A stretch of DNA of 64,000 nt from Thermoclostridium caenicola (GTDB lineage Bacteria; Bacillota; Clostridia; DSM-8532): positions 1 to 64,000 of the forward strand of contig NZ_FQZP01000003.1 in the NCBI RefSeq assembly GCF_900142095.1, given 5' to 3'. Below are positions 1 through 8,295 of this stretch, piece after piece (the stretch's first letter is position 1; the number at the start of each line of letters is the position of its first letter). A program made the position numbers and the translations under genes. The notes beneath the pieces were generated by a model. The model was not told the DNA's origin, searched no databases, and saw nothing but the letters and a program-made list of their open reading frames with translations.

Positions 1-49
1 GCCCTTTATTTTATCGATTTTGGGCTATATTTTTGATATTTCAAAGAAA

Positions 50-85
50 ACAGGCATTCTCACCCACGTGAAAATGCCTGTTTTT
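50..85. terminator. Strong hairpin, probably a bidirectional terminator
   Basis: A 14-bp stem with one mismatch (50-63 pairs with 68-81) closes on a 4-nt loop. T residues follow on the plus strand and an A-rich stretch precedes it. It probably ends a transcript entering from the left of the window. The first 49 bases hold no gene that I can recognise. Confidence 0.7.
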
Positions 86-96
86 CGACAATCTGG

Positions 97-124
97 CAGG
101 AACCCGAGGGTTCCTGTTTTTTTC
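97..124 (+). terminator. Rho-independent terminator (second of a tandem pair)
   Basis: The perfect stem CAGGAACCC / GGGTTCCTG (97-105 with 108-116) has a tight GA-containing loop. A run of eight T follows directly. Together with the hairpin just upstream it insulates hpf from whatever is transcribed from the left. Confidence 0.85.
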
Positions 125-143
125 TTGTCCTTTGAGGAAGGGC

Positions 144-193
144 TTTTCCACATTATCCACAAGTTATCAACCGTTTATCTCCCCTGTTGATAA
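144..193. promoter_or_regulatory. Cluster of DnaA-box-like 9-mers upstream of hpf
   Basis: Four DnaA-box-like sites lie within 50 bp. They are TTTTCCACA at 144-152, the perfect box TTATCCACA at 153-161, TTATCAACC at 166-174, and TTATCAACA read on the minus strand at 185-193. The density is far above chance. Neither dnaA nor dnaN is nearby, so this is more likely a DnaA-binding cluster (regulation or titration) than the main origin. Function is inferred. Confidence 0.55.
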
Positions 194-282
194 CCCTATC
201 TGTAAAGCGTGAAAAATATCGTGATTCACCCTGGCCATCGAGGGTAAAAATATAATATGAAATACAGGAAGGGGAGTTTCTT

Positions 283-813
283 ATGCAATTCATCATCAGC
301 AAAAAGAATGCCAATGTATCGGACAAAGTGATTGAAAAGGCCAAAAAGAAGATCGGCAAGTTCGATAAGTTCTTCAGGCCTGAAACAGAGGCTCACCTGA
401 CGTTCAGCATAGAAAAGGAGCGCTGCATCTTCGAGGTTACCATTTACGCCAAGGGGACCATTATCCGCGCGGAAGAATCCACAGATGACATGTATGCATC
501 CATCGATCTGGCTGTGGAAAAACTGGAAAGGCAGATCCGCAAGCACAAGACCAGACTGGGCAAAAAGATTCGTCAGGAAGCCATGGTTCCTGAGAATTAC
601 GATATCGCCGAGGCCATTGAGGAAGACGACGATTTTAAGGTGGTAAAGACGAAACGCTTCCCGCTCAAACCCATGTCGCTTGAGGAAGCCATTCTCCAGA
701 TGAAGTTGCTGGGACACAGCTTTTTCGTCTTTACCAACGCCGAAACCGAAAAGGTTAATGTGGTGTACAGCAGGAAGGACGGGAAATACGGTCTTTTGGA
801 ACCCGAGGAATAA
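283..813 (+). CDS. hpf: Ribosome hibernation promoting factor, long form
   Basis: This 176-aa protein has the two-part structure of long HPF. Residues 1-100 form the S30AE domain, which binds in the decoding region of the 30S subunit (basic helices, e.g. the KAKKKIGKFDKFF region). After an acidic linker (EEDDD, about 112-118) comes the C-terminal dimerisation domain (about 120-176, with the typical FPLKPMSLEEAILQM start). Long HPF pairs 70S ribosomes into inactive 100S particles in stationary phase and stress. The ATG follows a good GGAAGGGG site. A TATAAT at 251-256 could be its -10, but no good -35 is seen. The gene is alone, between tandem terminators and its own short terminator. Confidence 0.95.
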   Translation: MQFIISKKNANVSDKVIEKAKKKIGKFDKFFRPETEAHLTFSIEKERCIFEVTIYAKGTIIRAEESTDDMYASIDLAVEKLERQIRKHKTRLGKKIRQEAMVPENYDIAEAIEEDDDFKVVKTKRFPLKPMSLEEAILQMKLLGHSFFVFTNAETEKVNVVYSRKDGKYGLLEPEE

Positions 814-833
814 AAAACCGCATACGGTTTTCG
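814..833 (+). terminator. Short hairpin terminator after hpf
   Basis: The stem AAAACCG / CGGTTTT (814-820 with 825-831) has loop CATA and starts right at the hpf stop codon. The T tract is partly inside the stem, so it may be weak. Confidence 0.55.
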
Positions 834-895
834 GGATTTCTGGTATATGTTTGCACCCTTCATGATAGGATATATCATGAAGAGAGGTGTTCAGG

Positions 896-1048
896 ATGGC
901 ATTTAAAAAAGGGATGTTAACCGAGAGCGATATCAGGGTAATAGAGACCTACTCGAAAAAGAATCTTTCGGATTCGATCCAGGAGGCGGAACCGGCGGCA
1001 AATGCCCACCACCAGACGAATCCGAAAGATCCTTCCGAAAAAACCTGA
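896..1048 (+). CDS. Small protein of unknown function (50 aa)
   Basis: The ORF runs from ATG 896 to TGA 1046-1048 behind an AGAGAGGTG ribosome binding site at about 880-889. The first 30 residues look helical and charged (MAFKKGMLTESDIRVIETYS). The C-terminal 20 are polar and rich in Pro, His and Lys, with no cysteines or membrane segment. A 7-bp inverted repeat (861-867 with 873-879) lies just upstream and may be a regulatory site or overlap its promoter. I do not recognise the family. Good RBS and isolation between other genes argue that it is real. Confidence 0.5.
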   Translation: MAFKKGMLTESDIRVIETYSKKNLSDSIQEAEPAANAHHQTNPKDPSEKT

Positions 1049-1279
1049 GAACAAACGTTGCCTGCCATGGATGAAAACGCTAAATCTTTCTGTTTAATTC
1101 TTTGAAGATATGGTATTTATATTTATGATGCAACGTTCTTGTTCCTCCTATTATATATTGATTAAGTTCAGTTAATTTGAACTGGGGGCACGAGTTTTGG
1201 AATCATTTCATTCATCTGTTAACAGTGCTCTTTTTTTGTCGCATATGAACAAGAACGGCTGTCTGGAAGGAGAAAGCGT

Positions 1280-1711
1280 ATGCACTTGAGGGATTGTGCC
1301 GGTGGCGTGGTTTTCCATGAGGAAAGCGTATTCCTCCTGAAAAACGAGAAAAACGAGTGGGTCATGCCAAAAGGTCTTATCAAAAATAATGAAGATCCCG
1401 AGGAAGCGGCCCTGCGCAGGGTTTTTGAAGAAACCGGCATAAAGGCTGAGATCATCGAACAGGCCGGCAGGACCTATTACGAGTTTTATTCCATTACCAG
1501 GCAGATGCCTGTATGCAACAGGATTGCCTGGTATGTGATGAAGACCGATTCGGAAGAATTCCGGATAGCGGAAAGCGAGAAATATGCCGAGGCCGGTTTT
1601 TTCCCGGTCCTTGACGCGATTGATCGGATTACATACAGCCAGGACAAATCCCTGCTCATCCAGTCCTACAAGAAATATTGCCAGAAAACAGGCAGGGAAC
1701 CTCAATATTGA
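1280..1711 (+). CDS. Nudix family hydrolase
   Basis: The 143-aa protein is a single Nudix domain, which hydrolyses nucleoside diphosphates linked to another group. The Nudix box GX5EX7REUXEEXGU is at about residues 32-54, but the RE position reads RR. The metal-binding EE pair and the following Gly are kept. The N-terminal CAGGVVF-type strand and the WVMPKG segment before the box fit the diadenosine-polyphosphate or NTP pyrophosphatase type. Substrate cannot be told. The ATG follows AAGGAGAAAG. The 230-bp gap upstream holds an inverted repeat AGTTCA-N7-TGAACT at 1165-1183 but no clear promoter. Confidence 0.85.
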   Translation: MHLRDCAGGVVFHEESVFLLKNEKNEWVMPKGLIKNNEDPEEAALRRVFEETGIKAEIIEQAGRTYYEFYSITRQMPVCNRIAWYVMKTDSEEFRIAESEKYAEAGFFPVLDAIDRITYSQDKSLLIQSYKKYCQKTGREPQY

Positions 1712-1729
1712 GCCAAACCGCTCCCAATC

Positions 1730-1759
1730 TTGTCATATGACCGCCGAATCTGATACAAT
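1730..1759 (+). promoter_or_regulatory. Sigma-A-like promoter for the yigZ-yebC group
   Basis: TTGTCA at 1730-1735 and TACAAT at 1754-1759 are separated by 18 bp. The predicted start near 1766 excludes an ATG at 1765 as a normal translation start and supports the downstream start of yigZ. Confidence 0.5.
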
Positions 1760-1851
1760 CATGGATGGCTTTGAGTCATCTTTTTTTGTGCTATCCGGAA
1801 AAGACAAAAGAAGAGGCGCAGGAGGCAGAAGCGCAATCAACCGGCCAGGGG

Positions 1852-2514
1852 ATGAGGATGCAGAAGGAATACAGGACAGTCTACCAGGAAGCGACTTTTA
1901 TCTATGAAGAAAAGCGGTCGCGCTTCATTGCCAGGGTGCTCCCGGTACGGACAGAGGAAGAGGCTATCGGTTTCATCAACCGGGTGCGATCCGAAAGCAG
2001 GGATGCCACCCATCACTGCTATGCCTACTATATCGAAGGGGACACCACCTACCAGCGCTACAGCGATGACGGGGAACCTGCCGGAACGGCGGGTATCCCA
2101 ATCCTTGAGGTGATAAAAAAAAGACAACTGGTCAACATCGTCATCGTTGTCGTGCGTTATTTCGGCGGTATTCTGCTTGGCGCCGGCGGGCTTGTCAGGG
2201 CATATGGCAAGGCTGCAGCGGGCGGTGTCCTGGAAGCCCGTGAGATCAGGGTGAAGTCTTGTGTTGAGGCAAAAATTTACGTAGAATATCACTTGTCCGG
2301 CAAACTGCAGAACATGCTGCTAAGCGAGGGCTTCATTCTCGGCGGCACGGAATATTCCGATCGTGTCACTTTCAAGGTGCTGATCGACGAAAACCAGAAA
2401 GGCAATCTGGAAGAGAAAGTAAGCGAGATCACAGGCGGAAAGGCCTGTATAGCCTATTGCGGGCATAAACTGATCAAGATGGATGAATCAAACCATATAT
2501 TGGAGATCTCTTAA
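1852..2514 (+). CDS. YigZ/IMPACT family protein
   Basis: With the start at ATG 1852 (1858 is also possible) the product is about 220 aa, the usual YigZ length. The N-terminal IMPACT domain shows the family signatures: SRFIARV, THHCYAY, the YSDDGEPAGTAG segment, and VVVRYFGGILLGAGGLVRAYG. A C-terminal ferredoxin-like DUF1949 domain follows. An in-frame ATG at 1765 would add 29 residues but falls at the predicted transcription start and has no RBS. In eukaryotes IMPACT relates to translation control; the bacterial role is unclear. yebC follows after 24 bp, so the two are probably co-transcribed. Confidence 0.9.
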   Translation: MRMQKEYRTVYQEATFIYEEKRSRFIARVLPVRTEEEAIGFINRVRSESRDATHHCYAYYIEGDTTYQRYSDDGEPAGTAGIPILEVIKKRQLVNIVIVVVRYFGGILLGAGGLVRAYGKAAAGGVLEAREIRVKSCVEAKIYVEYHLSGKLQNMLLSEGFILGGTEYSDRVTFKVLIDENQKGNLEEKVSEITGGKACIAYCGHKLIKMDESNHILEIS

Positions 2515-2538
2515 TTGTCTTAAATAAGGAGTGAAGTT

Positions 2539-3264
2539 ATGGCGGGACATTCGAAATGGGCGAATATCAAGCATAAGAAAAGCAAGACCGATGCCCAGAA
2601 GGGAAAACTGTTCACCAAGATCGGCAGGGAAATTGCCATTGCCGTCAGGAGCGGAGGTCCCGATCCGGCATCCAATTCCAAGCTGCGGGATGTCATAGCC
2701 AAGGCAAAATCCTGCAACATGCCCAACGAATCCATCATGAGAAGCATCAAGAAGGCTGCCGGTGAAGGGGATACAACCAATTACGAGGCCATTACCTATG
2801 AGGGGTACGGACCAGGCGGGGTGGCCGTCATTGTTGAAGCCCTCACAGACAACAGGAACCGTACGGCAGGGGACATTCGCCATCTGTTCGACAAGTATGG
2901 CGGGAACATGGGGGCTACCGGTTGTGTCAGCTTTATGTTTGAGCAGAAGGGGCAGATCATCATCGAGAGGGGCGACAAGGACGAGGATGAAGTGATGATG
3001 ATCGCGCTGGACGCGGGAGCGTCTGATTTCCAGGCCGATGAGGAATACTTTGAGATATTGACCGAACCCAATGATTTTACCGCGGTAAGGGAGAAGCTGG
3101 AAGCCGCCGGTTTCAGGTTTGAGTCTGCGGAGCTGACCATGATCCCGCAGACATATACCAAGCTGACCAATCCGGAAGACATCGAAAAGATGGAAAAGCT
3201 TCTGGAGCGGCTTGAAGATCATGATGACGTACAGAATATATGGCATAACTGGGAACAGGAATGA
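2539..3264 (+). CDS. yebC: YebC/PmpR family protein (translation factor or transcriptional regulator)
   Basis: The 241-aa product begins with the diagnostic [14 protein letters not shown] and has the full three-domain YebC length. Other family landmarks include [19 protein letters not shown] at about residues 93-111. Members have been described as DNA-binding regulators and more recently as factors that help ribosomes through proline-rich stretches. The RBS is AAGGAGTG. fabZ starts 12 bp downstream. Confidence 0.95.
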   Translation: MAGHSKWANIKHKKSKTDAQKGKLFTKIGREIAIAVRSGGPDPASNSKLRDVIAKAKSCNMPNESIMRSIKKAAGEGDTTNYEAITYEGYGPGGVAVIVEALTDNRNRTAGDIRHLFDKYGGNMGATGCVSFMFEQKGQIIIERGDKDEDEVMMIALDAGASDFQADEEYFEILTEPNDFTAVREKLEAAGFRFESAELTMIPQTYTKLTNPEDIEKMEKLLERLEDHDDVQNIWHNWEQE

Positions 3265-3276
3265 GGAGAGATACCC

Positions 3277-3765
3277 ATGCTGATCGAAGCGAAGAGCGGA
3301 CTGAGCCTTGATGCCAACCAGATTCAGAAAATACTGCCCCACCGTTATCCTTTTCTGCTGCTGGACAGGATCACCGATATTCAGCTTCCCAGGGAGGACG
3401 CCACGCAAATCGAGCCCGGCATGAAGGTTTTTGGCATAAAGAATGTCACCGCCAACGAACCTTTTTTTCCCGGGCATTTTCCGGGAAACCCCATCATGCC
3501 CGGCGTCCTGATTGTTGAGGCCCTGGCCCAATGCGCCTGCTGCGGCGGCCTCATCCTGAAGGATAACATCGGAAAACTGGGGATATTTACAGGCATTGAG
3601 GACATGAAATTCAGAAAGCAGGTAACGCCCGGCGATGTGCTGGAGCTTGCCGTTGAATTCATGACGTTCAAGCACGGGATGGGCAAAGCGCGCGCTGTTG
3701 CCACTGTGGATGGGGCAGTTGCCGCGGAAGGAATCATCAAGTTTGCCATGGTCACCCCGGAATAA
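3277..3765 (+). CDS. fabZ: (3R)-hydroxyacyl-ACP dehydratase FabZ
   Basis: This hot-dog-fold dehydratase removes water from 3-hydroxyacyl-ACP in fatty acid elongation. At 162 aa it is slightly long because of an N-terminal extension of about 15 residues. HRYPFLLLDR and the catalytic block HFPGNPIMPGVLIVEA (His and Glu) are intact. No other fab gene is nearby, so it sits apart from the usual fatty-acid cluster. The RBS is GAGGAGAGA, and the gene follows yebC closely. Confidence 0.93.
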   Translation: MLIEAKSGLSLDANQIQKILPHRYPFLLLDRITDIQLPREDATQIEPGMKVFGIKNVTANEPFFPGHFPGNPIMPGVLIVEALAQCACCGGLILKDNIGKLGIFTGIEDMKFRKQVTPGDVLELAVEFMTFKHGMGKARAVATVDGAVAAEGIIKFAMVTPE

Positions 3766-3801
3766 GCCGGGAAGCGGTGCCCATGGCGGAAGGAAATCTG
3801 T

Positions 3802-4500
3802 ATGGCGATTTACGCACTATCCGATCTCCATTTGTCCTTTGGGACGGACAAGCCCATGGATATATTCGGAGACATCTGGAAAAATCATGCGCAAAGGATC
3901 AGGGAAAACTGGATCCAGGTTGTCGGAGAGGATGATGTTGTCCTGATACCGGGCGACATATCCTGGGCTATCAGCCTGGATGAGGCTGTGCCGGATTTCC
4001 GCTTTATCGAATCGCTTCCGGGAACCAAGATCATCTCCAAGGGCAACCACGACTACTGGTGGAGCACGAAGCGCAAGTTCCAGGCCTACCTGGAGACCCA
4101 TGGGTTTAAAACCATCCGCATGCTGCACAATAACGCTTTTCGGATTGGCGATTTTGCCGTCTGCGGTACAAGGGGCTGGAATGACCCGGGGGATCCGGAT
4201 TTCACGGAAGAGGACCGAAAGATTTTTCGCAGGGAGCTGGATCGGCTGCGTTTATCCCTGGAGGAGGGCAGACGGCTGGGAGGCGAAATCATTGCCATGC
4301 TGCACTATCCGCCCTTTGATGCCGAGCACAGGATGAATGATTTTGGCGCCTTAATGAAAGAGTATGGTGTGGGCATATGCATCTATGGGCATATCCATGG
4401 CCGGGGGGATGCTGTCTGGAAGAATGAATTGGCGGACGGAATAAGGTTTTCGCTGGTATCTGCCGATTTCCTGTCGTTTACGCCCATACGGATTGTATAG
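3802..4500 (+). CDS. Calcineurin-like metallophosphoesterase
   Basis: The 232-aa protein has the metallophosphoesterase motifs in order: SDLHLS (DxH) near residue 7, PGDISWA, GNHDYWW, HYPPF and YGHIHG. These supply the two-metal site. This family of stand-alone proteins is common in Firmicutes, and its physiological substrate is unknown. The RBS is GGAAGGAAA. It is probably the last gene of the yigZ-yebC-fabZ run (36-bp gap). Confidence 0.88.
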   Translation: MAIYALSDLHLSFGTDKPMDIFGDIWKNHAQRIRENWIQVVGEDDVVLIPGDISWAISLDEAVPDFRFIESLPGTKIISKGNHDYWWSTKRKFQAYLETHGFKTIRMLHNNAFRIGDFAVCGTRGWNDPGDPDFTEEDRKIFRRELDRLRLSLEEGRRLGGEIIAMLHYPPFDAEHRMNDFGALMKEYGVGICIYGHIHGRGDAVWKNELADGIRFSLVSADFLSFTPIRIV

Positions 4501-4540
4501 CATGGAATTTGAAGAAAAGGTTTCCCGCAGGATAAACCTG

Positions 4541-4549
4541 TGATATAAT
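4541..4549 (+). promoter_or_regulatory. Extended -10 promoter for tig
   Basis: TGATATAAT is a full extended -10 element. The matching -35 position (TTTCCC) is poor, which is tolerated with the TGn extension. The leader to the tig ATG is about 50 nt. Confidence 0.55.
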
Positions 4550-4607
4550 ATAGTGGTTTATTCACTGAACTGCCAAGGAAATTCATTACAGGAGGATATG
4601 AAATAGA

Positions 4608-5891
4608 ATGAACGTGAAGATTGAAAAACCCGAAAAAAATGTCGTCAAATTGGAGATTACCGTTGACAGCCAGGTGTTTGACGAATGCATGGACAAGGCA
4701 TTCATGCGGAATAAATCCAGGTTCAATGTTCCCGGTTTCCGCAAGGGCAAGGCGCCCCGCAGCCTGGTGGAGCGTTACTACGGCGAGCAGGTCCTCTATG
4801 AGGATGCCATCAATTTTGCCGCCGGGGATGCCTACAACAAGGCGATAGACGAGCATGACCTGGAACCCGTGGACAGACCTGAAATCGATATTATCCAGAT
4901 CGGCAGCGGAAAGGACTTCATTTTCACCGCTACCGTCACTGTCAAGCCCGAAGTGGAACTCGGCCAGTACAAAGGGCTTGAGGTACAGAAGGAAGAAGTA
5001 AAGGTTACCGAAGAAGATGTCAATGCCGAGCTCAACAGGATCGCCGAGCGCAACGCGAAGCTCGTTTCAGTTGAAGACAGGCCGGTCCAGAGCGGCGACA
5101 TGGTGAACATAGATTATGAAGGAAGCATTGACGGTGTGGCCTTCGAGGGCGGCTCCGCCAAGGGCTATAACCTGGTGATCGGGTCCAATACCTTCATCCC
5201 GGGCTTTGAAGATCAATTGATCGGGTTTAACCTGAATGACGAAAAGGACATTCAGGTCAAATTCCCCGAGGACTATCACAATAAGGACCTGGCCGGCAAG
5301 GATGCCACCTTCCGGGTGAAGGTCAACGAAATCAAGGTGAAGCAGCTGCCCGAGATCAATGACGAATTTGCCGGTGACGTCAGCGAATTCGACACCCTTG
5401 AAGAATTCAGGCAGGATCTGATGAAAAAGCTGACTCAGAAAGCCCAGGAAGCCGCCGACAGGAAGTTTGAGGACGAGGTTGTCAAAAAGGCCACCGACAA
5501 CGCCACGTGCGATATCCCTGACGTCATGGTGGAAAGGCGACTTGACGAGATGATGCGGCAGTTTGACATGACGCTTCGCTACCAGGGCCTCGACCTCCAG
5601 ACCTATCTGCAGATCATGGGCATGGATGCGGCGAAATTCCGCAGCGAATACCGTGAGTCCGCCCTGAGGGATGTCAAGACCCAGCTGGTGATTGAAAAGA
5701 TTGCGGAAACCGAGGGCATTGACGCAACTGCCGAAGAGTTTGCGGAAGAGGTTGCGAAGATGGCTGAGCGGTATAAGCAGCCGGTCGAGGAAATGAAGAA
5801 ACATTTGCATGAGGAAGATATAGAATATATTAAGAATTCCATCATCAACAGGAAGACCGTTGCCATGCTGGTTGAAAACACGAAGGCATAA
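4608..5891 (+). CDS. tig: Trigger factor, ribosome-associated chaperone and peptidyl-prolyl isomerase
   Basis: The 427-aa protein is the normal trigger factor length. The N-terminal ribosome-binding domain carries the signature FNVPGFRKGKAPRS at about residues 38-51. An FKBP-type PPIase domain follows (about 150-245; GDMVNIDYEGSIDG), then the helical C-terminal cradle. It meets nascent chains at the ribosome exit. The ATG is 11 bp after AGGAGG. The order tig-clpP-clpX is the classic arrangement linking folding with ATP-dependent proteolysis. Confidence 0.97.
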   Translation: MNVKIEKPEKNVVKLEITVDSQVFDECMDKAFMRNKSRFNVPGFRKGKAPRSLVERYYGEQVLYEDAINFAAGDAYNKAIDEHDLEPVDRPEIDIIQIGSGKDFIFTATVTVKPEVELGQYKGLEVQKEEVKVTEEDVNAELNRIAERNAKLVSVEDRPVQSGDMVNIDYEGSIDGVAFEGGSAKGYNLVIGSNTFIPGFEDQLIGFNLNDEKDIQVKFPEDYHNKDLAGKDATFRVKVNEIKVKQLPEINDEFAGDVSEFDTLEEFRQDLMKKLTQKAQEAADRKFEDEVVKKATDNATCDIPDVMVERRLDEMMRQFDMTLRYQGLDLQTYLQIMGMDAAKFRSEYRESALRDVKTQLVIEKIAETEGIDATAEEFAEEVAKMAERYKQPVEEMKKHLHEEDIEYIKNSIINRKTVAMLVENTKA

Positions 5892-5963
5892 CTTGGGAAA
5901 TCGGTTTAAAGTCCTGCCAAAGTGGAATTATATTATCAAATGCAGGCGAAAGGAGGCATGCAC

Positions 5964-6554
5964 ATGTCATTGGTTCCTATCGTGGTTGAGCAAAGCAGCA
6001 GGGGTGAAAGATCCTACGATATATATTCCAGGTTGTTAAAAGACAGAATCATCCTTCTGAGCGACGAGATCAACGACACGACGGCCAGCCTGGTTGTGGC
6101 GCAGATGCTGTTCCTGGCGGCCGAGGATCCGGATAAGGATATTCAGCTCTACATCAACAGCCCCGGTGGTTCCATCACGGCAGGCATGGCCATCTACGAT
6201 ACCATGCAGCATGTCAGGCCGGATGTTTCCACCATCTGCGTTGGAATGGCCGCCAGTATGGGGGCATTTCTGCTGGCCTCCGGTGCAAAGGGCAAACGCT
6301 TTGCGCTTCCCAACAGTACCATCATGATCCACCAGCCCATAGGCGGTGCCAGGGGTCAGGCCACCGACATCAAGATTCATGCCGAATGGATCCTCAAGAT
6401 GAAGAATCGTCTGAACAAGATCCTTGCGGAAAAAACGGGCCAGCCCCTTTCAAAGATTGAGATAGACGTGGAAAGGGATTACTTCATGGATGCCTACGAG
6501 GCGAAGGAATATGGTCTGGTAGATCAGGTGATGGAACGACGGGAAGCGGGGTGA
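5964..6554 (+). CDS. clpP: ATP-dependent Clp protease proteolytic subunit ClpP
   Basis: The start is placed at ATG 5964 because AAAGGAGG ends 7 nt before it; the upstream in-frame ATG at 5958 is too close. This gives 196 aa ([10 protein letters not shown]...), the standard ClpP size. The catalytic Ser is in [11 protein letters not shown], His in [10 protein letters not shown] and Asp in ERDYFMDA. ClpP forms the 14-subunit peptidase chamber fed by ClpX, whose gene starts 7 bp downstream. Confidence 0.97.
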   Translation: MSLVPIVVEQSSRGERSYDIYSRLLKDRIILLSDEINDTTASLVVAQMLFLAAEDPDKDIQLYINSPGGSITAGMAIYDTMQHVRPDVSTICVGMAASMGAFLLASGAKGKRFALPNSTIMIHQPIGGARGQATDIKIHAEWILKMKNRLNKILAEKTGQPLSKIEIDVERDYFMDAYEAKEYGLVDQVMERREAG

Positions 6555-6560
6555 TAAGCC

Positions 6561-7853
6561 ATGGCACGATATGATGATAAAAAGCAGGTGAAATGCTCAT
6601 TCTGCGGCAAGACGCAGGATCAGGTAAACCGTATCGTTGCCGGCCCCGGCGTTTACATTTGCAATGAGTGCATCGAGCTGTGCTCCGAGATCATTGAAGA
6701 GGAATACGAAGACGCACGCGTGGAGCAGCAGCTCGACGAGGTGCTCAAGCCCCATGAGATCAAGCTGATTCTGGACGAATATGTCATCGGTCAGGAGAAA
6801 CCCAAGCGAACCCTGGCCGTCGCGGTCTACAATCACTACAAGAGGATAAGGGCGGAATACAGCCGCAATGATGTGGAACTCCAGAAAAGCAATATCCTGC
6901 TGATCGGTCCTACCGGATGCGGCAAGACCTATCTGGCCCAGACCCTGGCGAAGATCCTGAACGTGCCGTTTGCTATTGCGGATGCCACATCCCTGACAGA
7001 GGCCGGTTATGTGGGCGAGGATGTTGAGAACATCCTGCTGAAGCTGATTCAGGCCGCCGACTATGACATTGAGCGGGCTGAGAAGGGCATCATCTATATC
7101 GATGAGGTTGACAAGATTGCCAGGAAGTCCGACAATCCCTCCATCACAAGGGATGTCAGCGGCGAGGGCGTCCAACAGGCCTTGCTGAAGATCCTGGAAG
7201 GCACCATTGCTTCCGTTCCGCCCCAGGGCGGCCGCAAACATCCCCACCAGGAGTTTATTCAGATCGATACCACCAATATTCTTTTCATCTGCGGTGGTGC
7301 CTTTGACGGTCTGGACAAGATCATCCAGAAAAGGATCGGCCAGAAGACACTGGGTTTTGGTGCCGAGCTGGAGAACCGATCCACGAAGGATACGGGCGAT
7401 ATTCTCGAGAAAGTGACACCGCAGGATTTGCTGAAATACGGATTGATCCCCGAGTTTATCGGAAGGCTGCCTGTTACGGTTGCCTTAAGTCCGCTGGACA
7501 AGAAGGCCCTGATGGATATCCTCACAAAGCCCAGAAATGCGCTGGTTAAGCAATACCAGAAGCTGTTCGAGATGGACGGCGTGGAGCTGGAAGTGGAGGA
7601 GGGCGCACTGGAAGCCATTGCTGACCGAGCCCTTGAACGCAAGATCGGTGCGAGGGGCCTGAGAGCCATCTTTGAGGAGATCATGCTGGATGTCATGTAC
7701 GACATTCCCTCCAGGGACAATGTGCAGAAATGCATCATCGACAGGGATACCGTGGTCAGCAACACGAGCCCGAAATTGATATTGGGAGAGCAGAAAAAGG
7801 CGCTCCCCGCCATCAAAAAGAAAAAGAGAAGCGAGATCGATTCGGCATCATGA
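6561..7853 (+). CDS. clpX: ATP-dependent Clp protease ATPase subunit ClpX
   Basis: The 430-aa protein opens with the ClpX zinc-binding domain (CSFCGK at residue 12 and CNECIELC at 34-41). The AAA+ module follows, with Walker A GPTGCGKT near residue 116, Walker [11 protein letters not shown], and a sensor-2 GARGLR. It unfolds tagged proteins and threads them into ClpP. A strong terminator follows 8 bp after the stop. Confidence 0.98.
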   Translation: MARYDDKKQVKCSFCGKTQDQVNRIVAGPGVYICNECIELCSEIIEEEYEDARVEQQLDEVLKPHEIKLILDEYVIGQEKPKRTLAVAVYNHYKRIRAEYSRNDVELQKSNILLIGPTGCGKTYLAQTLAKILNVPFAIADATSLTEAGYVGEDVENILLKLIQAADYDIERAEKGIIYIDEVDKIARKSDNPSITRDVSGEGVQQALLKILEGTIASVPPQGGRKHPHQEFIQIDTTNILFICGGAFDGLDKIIQKRIGQKTLGFGAELENRSTKDTGDILEKVTPQDLLKYGLIPEFIGRLPVTVALSPLDKKALMDILTKPRNALVKQYQKLFEMDGVELEVEEGALEAIADRALERKIGARGLRAIFEEIMLDVMYDIPSRDNVQKCIIDRDTVVSNTSPKLILGEQKKALPAIKKKKRSEIDSAS

Positions 7854-7860
7854 ACTTTAA

Positions 7861-7888
7861 AAGCCGCCCAAAACAGGGCGGCTTTTTT
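7861..7888 (+). terminator. Rho-independent terminator of tig-clpP-clpX
   Basis: The perfect 9-bp stem AAGCCGCCC / GGGCGGCTT has a short A-rich loop and is followed by a T run. Confidence 0.9.
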
Positions 7889-7945
7889 GAATCCCGTTTT
7901 GGTATTGCGGACGCAGCGCAGTGACAGGACTTTACGGGACCCGGG

Positions 7946-7982
7946 GATTGCCGCGCTCCGCTGATGCTGCGCTCGCAATGAC
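7946..7982. repeat. REP-like palindromic repeat, one of six copies
   Basis: This imperfect palindrome begins AGATTGC/GATTGC and ends GCTCGCAATGAC. Related copies are at 10302-10338, 10367-10403, 10438-10472 (inverted), 10506-10541 and 35475-35512 (inverted). The outer arms are conserved and the centre varies. Confidence 0.7.
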
Positions 7983-7997
7983 ACCTGCATGGGAAGG

Positions 7998-8158
7998 GAG
8001 CCTGTAAAGCTGAGGTCGCATTGCGATAAGGCGCCAAAACAGCCTGCGAGAATGGGAAAAGGGCGGCTGCTGTTTGAGCGCAGCGAGTTCAGCCGCCCCC
8101 CATTCGAGCAGCTGCTGTTTTGCAGCCGTGCAGCACAGCGACCGGGTTTTACAGGCTC
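7998..8158. mobile_element. MITE-like element with 11-bp terminal inverted repeats
   Basis: GAGCCTGTAAA at 7998-8008 and its perfect inverse TTTACAGGCTC at 8148-8158 bound a 161-bp segment with no convincing ORF. Inside is a strong palindrome, GGGCGGCTG near 8061 with AGCCGCCCC near 8091. Half-copies are at 10564-10634 and 35527-35549. No target duplication is obvious. The element lies in the 440-bp clpX-parE gap, which otherwise holds only the REP-like copy and the parE promoter. Confidence 0.55.
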
Positions 8159-8228
8159 TCTTCACGCTGAGAAAGGCACACGAATGCTGAACCGGCGGTG
8201 TGCGGCAATCACTGCACCGGTGCATGCC

Positions 8229-8258
8229 TTTACATATCAAACAGATGTTTGCTAAAAT
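8229..8258 (+). promoter_or_regulatory. Promoter of the ParE-like gene
   Basis: TTTACA at 8229-8234, an 18-bp spacer, and TGC-TAAAAT at 8250-8258 (extended -10). The expected start near 8265 gives a leader of about 30 nt. Confidence 0.5.
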
Positions 8259-8295
8259 GTTGTCAGTCAGGCCAAATACTTACGAGGAGCGGAAT

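Noticed and set aside
144-193. Main chromosomal origin
   Set aside because: No dnaA, dnaN or rpmH nearby and no clear AT-rich unwinding element with DnaA-trio; only a box cluster can be supported.
1765-1851. N-terminal extension of YigZ from ATG 1765
   Set aside because: A sigma-A promoter predicts transcription starting at about 1766, there is no RBS, and the family normally starts near residue 30 of this frame.
2488-3675. 395-codon minus-strand ORF across yebC and fabZ
   Set aside because: Both plus-strand genes have diagnostic motifs; the minus frame is a shadow.
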